A stretch of 45,219 bases of DNA from SYOC01 sp035575235 (GTDB lineage Bacteria; Desulfobacterota; Binatia; Bin18). This document shows, piece by piece, positions 39,579-45,219 of this stretch. The notes under the pieces were generated by a model. The model saw only the letters and a program-made list of their open reading frames with translations, searched no databases and was not told the origin of the DNA. The stretch is taken from positions 1-45,219 of the forward strand of contig DATLYA010000371.1 of NCBI GenBank assembly GCA_035575235.1. Reading direction: 5' to 3'. Each line of letters begins with the position of its first letter. The stretch's first letter is position 1. Position numbers and translations under genes: made by a program.

Positions 39579-40043
39579 TCACTTCTGTACCTCGATCTGC
39601 ACCTTCTTGCTCTCCAATTGCTTCGGTGCGGGGACGGTAATTTCTAAGACGCCATTTTTATAATTCGCTGTGATCTTGTCTGCGTCTACGCCCTCGGGCA
39701 GAGGGATCGTCCGTGCGAATTTGCCGTAGGCGACTTCTTGATAGAAGTAGTCTTTTTCTTCTTTTTTCTCTTCCCGCTTGCGCTCGCCTTCAATGCGTAA
39801 TTCATTGCCTATGACGGAAATGGTCACTTCTTTCGGATCAATTCCGGGCAAATCCGCTTTCACGATGATGCTACCCTTCTCTTGGCGGCTCTCAATCGCC
39901 GGCTCCCAATGCTCTGTGCCCCACACGGACCGCAGCCGTTCGCCGCCCCAAAAGCGTTCCTGGAGCCGGTCAAACAACTCTGCCATCCGTCGCTCTAAGC
40001 TCTCTAGCTCACGCCTCGGCCGCCACGGTGTTAGCGATTTCAT
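39579..40043 (-). CDS. Hsp20 / small heat-shock protein
   Basis: 154 residues from ATG 40043 with GGAGGT upstream. Alpha-crystallin domain (about 45-140): AIESRQEKGSIIVKADLPGIDPKEVTISV, then LRIEGERKREEKKEEKDYFYQEVAYGKFARTIPLPEGVD, and the signature ANYKNGVLEITVPAP near the end; the C-terminal KVQIEV serves as the I-x-I/V motif. ATP-independent chaperone. A 488-bp palindrome-bearing gap separates it from the divergent coiled-coil gene. Confidence 0.95.
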   Translation of the reverse strand: MKSLTPWRPRRELESLERRMAELFDRLQERFWGGERLRSVWGTEHWEPAIESRQEKGSIIVKADLPGIDPKEVTISVIGNELRIEGERKREEKKEEKDYFYQEVAYGKFARTIPLPEGVDADKITANYKNGVLEITVPAPKQLESKKVQIEVQK

Positions 40044-40261
40044 CCTGGACCTCCTTCATTTGGGGTTCTCCTGTTTCCTCTTTAGCAAGCGGCTTGCCGA
40101 ACCCGAGCGCGCGAGACTTCCGGGCTTTTTCGTTACACAGCGGCAGGCTTTATTGCTTTTGCAGGACGCGCCCGCTTCATCTTTACCAGGTATAAGAACA
40201 AGCGAGCAGCCCGGCTTTCCTGCCACCCCAGGGCTTACTCCGCAATCATCAGGGCCTGGTA

Positions 40262-40308
40262 TTCCTACTCGTAGGAAACCGTCATGCCCTTTTTCCTGAA
40301 AACAGGAA
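40262..40308. repeat. Two palindromes in the gap upstream of hsp20
   Basis: TTCCTAC-TC-GTAGGAA (40262-40277, 7-bp arms) and TTCCTG-AAAA-CAGGAA (40293-40308). Both share TTCCT/AGGAA arms. The gap (40044-40531) otherwise holds no convincing gene; a minus-strand ORF of 147 codons across it has no recognisable features. Confidence 0.5.
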
Positions 40309-40531
40309 GACAGACGCAACGAGTAACATAACCGCGAGACTGCCTCTACAAGACAGCATCCGGAAAACACTGGACCCCGAGCACGCTGAGGGAGAAAGAC
40401 AACCAGCGGCATCCCTTGTGCTAATAAGGCCAGGAGCAAAGAGGCTGCCACTACCTGCCGAGGAAAAAAGCTACGGCCGGCACTCTTTGTATGAACCACA
40501 GACTTACTCCCTAACCTTGAAAAGGAACTGT

Positions 40532-41245
40532 ATGGAACAATTTATGCCGCTGGAGCGAGTAGATGTTGGTCGTGTGCTGTCCCAGGCGGAGCAATTACTC
40601 GCCGCAGGAGACCTGTCACAGTTCGAACAGTTTGTGCACGCCCTCGAAACGAACCGGCAGCACTATCTGGAGGTAGAGCGCCAGTCGACTGCAGCGGCGC
40701 GGCAACTGGAACAGGAATTTACGGCGCTGCGCAGTGAACTTGCCTACAACCCTGCGGCTGTGGAGCAGTACCGCGACATGCAATTTGCATTCGATATGCA
40801 TCTGTCGAGAATGCAGGCGAGCCGTAAAGAGGCTGAGGCGCTGGCAGGGATTCTCGTCAAGCTGCGCCCCCAGGTGGAGCGCTTGGTCGGGCGGCGCAAA
40901 GCCGTTGAACTGGCGCTGCGCGCGCGTGAAGTGCAGCAAGAATTACGACAAGTGAAAGCAGCGTTCCTGCCTGCCTTTGAGCAAGTGGTGGAGAAAATCT
41001 TCGCCCTGAACCGCGATGCCGCCGCGTTTAATCGCAGCGTCGCGGTGGCGCATCTACCGCAGACGCAATTTCTCCAGTGTCGGGTCGACCTCACGCAGCT
41101 GCTCGCGGCGTTCGCCGATCTTGACATCATCGTCACGCCGGAAATGGAACAACTGGCGGCGCTTACGCCTTCAACGGAAGACTTGCCTAACGATGGAAGC
41201 TATAGACCTCTCTCTTTACAAAGACCGAGCCGGGAGGAAGGCTGA
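40532..41245 (+). CDS. Coiled-coil protein of unknown function
   Basis: 237 residues from ATG 40532, with AAAGGA (40520-40525); the frame is open to 40418 but without a good start. Long helices rich in Gln, Glu, Arg and Leu (about 10-165) look like coiled coil: LEVERQSTAAARQLEQEFTALRSEL and AREVQQELRQVKAAFLPAFEQVVEKIF. A short C-terminal tail ends in Arg/Glu. No signal peptide or membrane segment. I do not recognise a family. It lies 28 bp upstream of the second CBS gene, so the pair may function together. Confidence 0.7.
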   Translation: MEQFMPLERVDVGRVLSQAEQLLAAGDLSQFEQFVHALETNRQHYLEVERQSTAAARQLEQEFTALRSELAYNPAAVEQYRDMQFAFDMHLSRMQASRKEAEALAGILVKLRPQVERLVGRRKAVELALRAREVQQELRQVKAAFLPAFEQVVEKIFALNRDAAAFNRSVAVAHLPQTQFLQCRVDLTQLLAAFADLDIIVTPEMEQLAALTPSTEDLPNDGSYRPLSLQRPSREEG

Positions 41246-41273
41246 AATCCATGATCAAGAAGGAGTGCATGAT

Positions 41274-41672
41274 ATGAAAGCTCGGGATGTGATGAACAAA
41301 CGCGTGACAGCGGCAACGCCGCGCGCCATCGGCCGCGACCTGGCGCTGCAGTTGTTGTCCGGCATGTATAGTGGTCTGCCGGTGGTCGACGAGTCGCACA
41401 AGGTGCTTGGGGTCGTAACGGAATTTGACCTGCTGCGCGCCATGCAGGAAGGCAAGGACATGCAGACGATAAGGGCTGAAGAGATCATGAGTACGCCTGT
41501 TGTGTGCGTCGAAGAAGATGATCCAATTGAGTCGGTGATCGCCAAAATGACCGCGCATAACATTATCCGTGTTCCTGTCGTCCGCAACGGCAAGCTCGTT
41601 GGCGTGATTGCGCGAGCCGACATTCTCAGCCGCATGATCGAACCTGAGTTTGTGTCGATTTTTGGCGGATAA
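41274..41672 (+). CDS. CBS-domain pair protein
   Basis: 132 residues from ATG 41274, with AAGGAG 8 bp upstream. Tandem CBS motifs: MKARDVMNKRVTAATPRAIGRDLALQLLSGMYSGLPVVDESHKVLGVVTEFDLL and IMSTPVVCVEEDDPIESVIAKMTAHNIIRVPVVRNGKLVGVIARADIL. Adenosyl-ligand-binding regulatory module, complete within one small protein. Follows the coiled-coil gene closely and is followed by a cytochrome c gene on the same strand. Confidence 0.92.
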   Translation: MKARDVMNKRVTAATPRAIGRDLALQLLSGMYSGLPVVDESHKVLGVVTEFDLLRAMQEGKDMQTIRAEEIMSTPVVCVEEDDPIESVIAKMTAHNIIRVPVVRNGKLVGVIARADILSRMIEPEFVSIFGG

Positions 41673-41862
41673 TCTTTCTCTCGCTAAGACCTCTCGATCA
41701 ACCTTTTACCAGTCTCTATCGGCAACATCATCGGCGGCGTATTTTTCGTTGCTTTGGCGTATTGGTTTGTATCCACTTGCGGTTGGCGCTACGGCCGGCT
41801 CCCATCTCAGCGGCTGTCAGTGCGACCGTATTTCCCCCGCAGATGGAGGCGTGTGGACACGT

Positions 41863-42309
41863 ATGAGCATAGAGTTTTTGAGGAAGTGGCGGAGGAGGCC
41901 TGGCCTGTTGTCGGCGGCCATGGTGCTGGTCGTCCTATGGACAACCTCGGCGCTTGCCCAAGAGCAAGAGGTGATCGCCTCTGGCAAATATGAATTCCGT
42001 CAACACTGCGCCGTTTGTCACGGGCTCAATGGCAAAGGTGACAGCGTCATGGTGAATCTCAATTTGTTAATGGAGAAGCCGCCGGACTTAACGCAGCTCA
42101 AAAAACGTAATCACGGCGTGTTTCCCTTCTGGGAAGTCTATCGTATTATTGACGGGCGGCAGCCGGTCAAGGGTCACAGCACGCCTGACATGCCGATCTG
42201 GGGCGATCTGTTCTCCATGCAAGAAGGGTCGAGTCTTTCTGCGGAAACGAAGGCGACGGGCCGTATTCTCAACCTCGTGCACTATTTGCAATCGCTGCAG
42301 GAGAAGTAG
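41863..42309 (+). CDS. Exported monoheme cytochrome c, paralogue of 38943 gene
   Basis: 148 residues from ATG 41863, with GGAGG at 41845-41849 (spacing slightly long; GTG 41851 is an in-frame alternative). Basic N-terminus MSIEFLRKWRRRPG followed by a hydrophobic signal segment ending in ALAQ. Heme site CAVCHG in FRQHCAVCHGLNGKGDS; FPFWEVYRIIDGRQPVKGH and DMPIWGDLF repeat the block seen in the 38943 protein. Periplasmic electron carrier or sensor; no oxidase gene is adjacent. Confidence 0.88.
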   Translation: MSIEFLRKWRRRPGLLSAAMVLVVLWTTSALAQEQEVIASGKYEFRQHCAVCHGLNGKGDSVMVNLNLLMEKPPDLTQLKKRNHGVFPFWEVYRIIDGRQPVKGHSTPDMPIWGDLFSMQEGSSLSAETKATGRILNLVHYLQSLQEK

Positions 42310-42442
42310 CGTGCCAAACTATGGCACCTGGCCAATTTCATCCTTCCCCATCCCCCAGGGGCGAAGCATGCGAACCCGGTTAGAACTTGCTCCGCTCGCG
42401 ACATTAGTGGTAGTAGGGTGAGCCAAAGGAGGATGCAAATCT

Positions 42443-43261
42443 ATGGTCGACTACAGCGAGTACGAGTTTCTCACGGTCGAGGTCGCTGAGCGGGTGGCCA
42501 CGGTGACCCTCAACCGGCCGGCGCAGCGCAACGCCGTTAATGCGGCGATGCATCACGAGTTCGAACAAATCTGGCTGGATCTGGCGCAGGACCGCGACGT
42601 CAATGCGATCCTGCTGACGGGGGCGGGTGCAACATTCTCGGTAGGCGGCGATCTCACTAGCCGAGACAAGCCCATCAAAAGTAAAGGCCGTGGCGGGCGT
42701 CGGATCGTGATGGCCGATGGGCGACGGGTGATCGAGAACATGCTTGATGTCGAACAACCGATCGTCGCCGCCATCAATGGCGATGCGCTCGGGTTCGCAG
42801 CCAACGTGGCTTTGCTCTGCGATGTGACCGTGGCGGCTGAGACTGCCAAGTTGGCCGATACCCATGTCGCCTTAGGAGCCGTCGCCGGGGACGGCGGAGC
42901 CGTGATCTGGCCGCTGCTGATCGGTCCCAACCGGGCCAAAGAATTCCTGATGCTCGGTGATACGATCACGGGCGCAGATGCGGCGCGCATTGGCCTCGTG
43001 AACTATGCCGTGCCGGCTGAGCAGGTGCTGCCGAAGGCCCGTAAACTCGCCCAGCGGCTGGCGGATGGGCCGACGTGGGCGATCCGGTGGAGCAAGCTGG
43101 CAGTCAACAAGTGGCTCAAACAACAGGCGAACCTCATTATGGATGCGGGCCTGGCCTACGAAGCGCTGACGCTCACTACCCAAGATCATAAGGAGGCGTT
43201 GAAAGCGCTGCAGGAGAAGCGTAAGCCGAACTTCATCCGTAGCAGATCTGATAAAAACTAG
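42443..43261 (+). CDS. Enoyl-CoA hydratase/isomerase (crotonase) family protein
   Basis: 272 residues from ATG 42443 with AAAGGAGG at 42425-42432. Crotonase fold: VATVTLNRPAQRNAVNAAMH, oxyanion-hole GAGATFSVGGDL, and INGDALGFAANVALLCDVTVA. The two catalytic glutamates of mitochondrial-type enoyl-CoA hydratase are not found at the expected spots: the helix reads GFAANVALLCD and the next motif reads VALGAVAGDGGAVIWPLL (Asp instead). It therefore belongs to a branch of the superfamily with another reaction. Cytoplasmic acyl-CoA metabolism. Transcribed alone. Confidence 0.85.
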   Translation: MVDYSEYEFLTVEVAERVATVTLNRPAQRNAVNAAMHHEFEQIWLDLAQDRDVNAILLTGAGATFSVGGDLTSRDKPIKSKGRGGRRIVMADGRRVIENMLDVEQPIVAAINGDALGFAANVALLCDVTVAAETAKLADTHVALGAVAGDGGAVIWPLLIGPNRAKEFLMLGDTITGADAARIGLVNYAVPAEQVLPKARKLAQRLADGPTWAIRWSKLAVNKWLKQQANLIMDAGLAYEALTLTTQDHKEALKALQEKRKPNFIRSRSDKN

Positions 43262-43528
43262 GCTGCACCTGCTCTCTCCCCTTGCGAGCGATACGCCGGC
43301 TCCCTCTGTGACAACAAACGATCGGCGGCATAAGCGAAACGCGGGCAGCACCTCAGCGGCAAGTCGGTGCAACGCCGTGTAGTCAGTCGTACGGCGCAGC
43401 CAGGGAGATGATGATGAAGATCACGCCGACAGCGACGTACCGCTCGATCTGTTGCTAGATCTCAGCTTTCGGTTACATCCAGATGAGGTATTCCCGACAG
43501 AAACTTCAATAGATAGGATTTCTTTGGT

Positions 43529-43950
43529 GGGGGCAGCTGGAGTACGGACCGATCTCCAAGGTAAGCGATGATGCAGGCATAAGGCGGTCTTCATCCCTAT
43601 AAGAGCAATAAAATTTCCACTCGCTTAGAGATTACTGCTAATCTCCGGCACGGCAGACGATGGGGGCAGCTGGAGTACGACTTCGAGAATTACGCTAAGT
43701 TCTATGGGGGCAGCCAGAGTACGATGGGGGACTTGCGCCTGGTAAGAGCGAAAAAAATCCTGATAATTCAGAATGTTACATACTTGAAGCTTTCGCCGCG
43801 ATAAATACTCTGCAGATCTATTCAAGCAGTTTCTCAGCCCAAGAGAGAGCAAATTGCAAGTCGAGAGTGGGGGCACCTGGAGTACGGTGGGGGCACCTGG
43901 AGTACGATGTGGGGGCACCTGGAGTACGACGTGGGGGCACCTGGAGTACG
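43529..43950 (+). repeat. Seven 18-bp direct repeats (candidate iterons)
   Basis: Consensus GGGGGCACCTGGAGTACG. Four near-identical copies are packed at 43869-43886, 43889-43906, 43911-43928 and 43933-43950 with 20, 22 and 22 bp start-to-start, about two helical turns. Three copies lie further upstream with GCAG for GCAC: 43529-43546, 43662-43679 and 43706-43723 (the last degenerate, CAGCCAGAG). All are in the same orientation, with an AT-richer stretch (about 43745-43815) between the two groups. The array precedes a replication-initiator gene, which is the arrangement of an iteron origin. The rest of 43262-43528 shows no gene. Confidence 0.8.
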
Positions 43951-43972
43951 GTCAAAACCCAAAACCATAGTA

Positions 43973-44001
43973 TTGACAAGCACTTAGGTGTCATGTACAA
44001 A
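43973..44001 (+). promoter_or_regulatory. Sigma-70-type promoter for the replication initiator gene
   Basis: TTGACA (43973-43978) is a perfect -35 box; 17 bp further is TACAAA (43996-44001), a 4-of-6 match to TATAAT. It begins 22 bp after the last iteron, so initiator bound to the array could repress its own gene. Confidence 0.6.
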
Positions 44002-44092
44002 TGGTCCCCTCTTCTTTCCTCTTTTTACCTCCTCTCTCCTCTGTCACAGGAGCGAGGAAAAAAATAGTGGAGAAAAGGGTTAGGGAGGCGGC

Positions 44093-45219
44093 ATGGAAAA
44101 AGGAGAGGTTGGGAAGAAAGCCGTAAAGCCTAATGCACACGCATTCCTCTGGTCTGTTGACTACGTTCCTGCAGAACAGAACCTTGAAACGATCGGATAT
44201 TTTGCAGCGCGCTATACACGGAAAAAAGTGACAGAGGAGAGTCAGCTATCACGGATCGTCTCCCTTTCTGACAACCGTCGCATCGAAATCATACCTTCAG
44301 CGAAGTACGGCTTTCCAAACGCGGAGGATTTGGATTTCTACCGTGCATTTCTGAAAATCTGCGATGAGCGCGCGAAATGGGTCAGAATCGAGCACGAGAC
44401 GCACGTCTCCTATCACCCACAGTTACCGTCCCCTATCGCCTTTTCCAGCCGCGAACTGATCGCTAAAGCCGGGAGGCACAAAAGTTATCGGGAACTGATG
44501 GCAGTGCGAGACTGGATCGAGCGGTTGAGTTCCACCTTGATTCGAGGGGAAATGTTCGACGCCAAAGAGAAAAGGTTCGATGTGCGTATCGGGTTTGAAC
44601 CTCTGTTCAAACAATTCGTGCATGTGGGACAGCTCATGAATGATGGAACCCGAGCGGCGCAGAATTATGTCTGGATTGCCCAATGGTTCATCGATAATTA
44701 TTTCTACTTTTACTCACGTCCCTTTGATTTAAAGTTTCACCAACGATTAAAACACGCCATTGCGAAGACGCTGTATCCGCTCCTTGACAATGCGTGGTAC
44801 GCCTCGAACGGGGCTCCATATACGAAGTCCTACGTTGATCTTTGTGTGTTGCTGGATATCAAACCTCACTCCCAACTCTCCCGCGTGCGCCATCAATTAG
44901 ACGCCTCGAATGAGGAGCTGGTGCGCGAACAGTTTGTCGCGAAATATGATTACCCGCCACGATCGAACGGCGAGTGGAGCGGCAACATTCGATGGTGGCC
45001 TGGGGAGAAATGGTTACACGATCAGGAACAGAAACAATACAAGCGCCCCGGGGTGACTACTGGGACGGGTTCCTTACTTCTTCCACCTGCGCAGACGCAG
45101 CCAGGTGAGAACGAAAACCCCTCTCAGCACATATTGCCGCTCTGCTCTCTGCCCCAGGCAGTGGACGAAAACCCGGCTGAAGTACGAGTCCGCACATTTT
45201 ATGAACAATTGGGGCAAAA
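44093..45219 (+). CDS. Replication initiator protein A (RPA family), runs off the end
   Basis: 375 codons open to the last base, from ATG 44093 with AGGGAGG upstream; no stop is present, so the C-terminus is outside the window. Family pattern: RRIEIIPSAKYGFPNAEDLDFY, then PIAFSSRELIAKAGRHKSYRELMAVRDWIERLSSTLI, YVWIAQWFIDNYFYFYSRPFDL, HQRLKHAIAKTLYPLLDNAWYASNGAPYTKSYVDLCVLLDIKPHSQLSRVRHQL. This matches the winged-helix initiators of plasmids (RPA, formerly in the RepA group). The proline-rich C-terminal part (about 320-375) is unassigned. With the upstream iterons it marks a plasmid-type origin. Base composition is less GC-rich than the rest of the window, suggesting transfer. Confidence 0.85.
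   Translation, partial: MEKGEVGKKAVKPNAHAFLWSVDYVPAEQNLETIGYFAARYTRKKVTEESQLSRIVSLSDNRRIEIIPSAKYGFPNAEDLDFYRAFLKICDERAKWVRIEHETHVSYHPQLPSPIAFSSRELIAKAGRHKSYRELMAVRDWIERLSSTLIRGEMFDAKEKRFDVRIGFEPLFKQFVHVGQLMNDGTRAAQNYVWIAQWFIDNYFYFYSRPFDLKFHQRLKHAIAKTLYPLLDNAWYASNGAPYTKSYVDLCVLLDIKPHSQLSRVRHQLDASNEELVREQFVAKYDYPPRSNGEWSGNIRWWPGEKWLHDQEQKQYKRPGVTTGTGSLLLPPAQTQPGENENPSQHILPLCSLPQAVDENPAEVRVRTFYEQLGQ

Noticed and set aside
40056..40499. Minus-strand ORF of 147 codons upstream of hsp20, with a hydrophobic N-terminus and several cysteines
   Set aside because: No recognisable domain or convincing ribosome-binding site, and it runs through two palindromes; probably non-coding.
42425..42436. CCAAAGGAGG resembling the shared dyad before the crotonase gene
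   Set aside because: It is the Shine-Dalgarno sequence of that gene, and no second arm or -24/-12 element is nearby.
43383..43454. Short minus-strand stretch reading ERYVAVGVIFIIISLAAPYD before a stop
   Set aside because: Looks like the C-terminal end of a membrane protein, but an in-frame stop precedes it and no start exists. At most a relic; too short to call.
43625..44000. Minus-strand ORFs giving GAPTVLQVPP-type repeat peptides
   Set aside because: They are translations of the 18-bp direct repeats with no ribosome-binding site or other coding sign; the repeats are better explained as iterons.

Overview
The window is a GC-rich, gene-dense segment of an uncultured Gram-negative-type bacterium. 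The gene set combines many flavin (luciferase-family) monooxygenases, ACMSD-type and D-aminoacylase-type amidohydrolases, a stressosome, sigma-54 control, several c-type cytochromes and a heme-copper oxidase. That mixture resembles soil or sediment lineages such as Tectomicrobia/Entotheonella, Methylomirabilota/Rokubacteria or Binatota. No rRNA or marker gene is present to decide between them, so the lineage is a guess. I saw no tRNA, rRNA or CRISPR array.

Layout. 1-1576: the end of a cyclic-2,3-diphosphoglycerate-synthetase-like GTPase overlapping carbamate kinase. 1713-3041: a DUF445 membrane protein (minus). 3178-7555: a stressosome operon (heme-globin RsbR, RsbS, RsbT, RsbX-like phosphatase) ending in a histidine kinase whose N-terminus looks like the RsbT-binding domain of RsbU. 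7944-10082: alpha/beta hydrolase plus luciferase-like monooxygenase (LLM). 10661-14023: exported propeller-like protein and NAD synthase. 14181-21679 (minus): two blocks holding two LLMs, two ACMSD-like amidohydrolases, a D-aminoacylase-like amidohydrolase and a PHP protein. 22200-27131 (minus): a cytochrome oxidase operon headed by an unlisted 35-codon membrane ORF, with a diheme cytochrome c at 27282-27962. 28173-30227 (minus): LLM plus hydrolase. 30653-33568: degenerate receiver, sigma-54 activator and ferritin-like protein. 34045-37135 (minus): three-gene 2-oxoacid:ferredoxin oxidoreductase. 37464-43261: CBS, universal stress, Hsp20, coiled-coil and cytochrome c genes, then a crotonase-family gene. 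43529-45219: seven 18-bp direct repeats, a promoter and an RPA-type replication initiator gene that runs off the end; this looks like an iteron plasmid origin.

The most interesting signal is regulatory. A dyad close to TGTCGCCAAAGGAAACA recurs upstream of six transcription units (starts 7944, 10661, 17054, 21679, 27962 and 30227). In four of them it is a tandem pair with centres 32-33 bp apart. In five of the six a -24/-12 (GG-N10-GC) sigma-54 promoter lies 49-72 bp gene-proximal of the nearest dyad. These units hold three of the four LLM genes at or near their head, their partner hydrolases, a diheme cytochrome c that leads into the oxidase operon, and an exported protein. One sigma-54 activator gene (31186-32679) sits beside them. 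I infer a local sigma-54 regulon that couples an O2-consuming, substrate-unknown catabolic programme to its respiratory chain.
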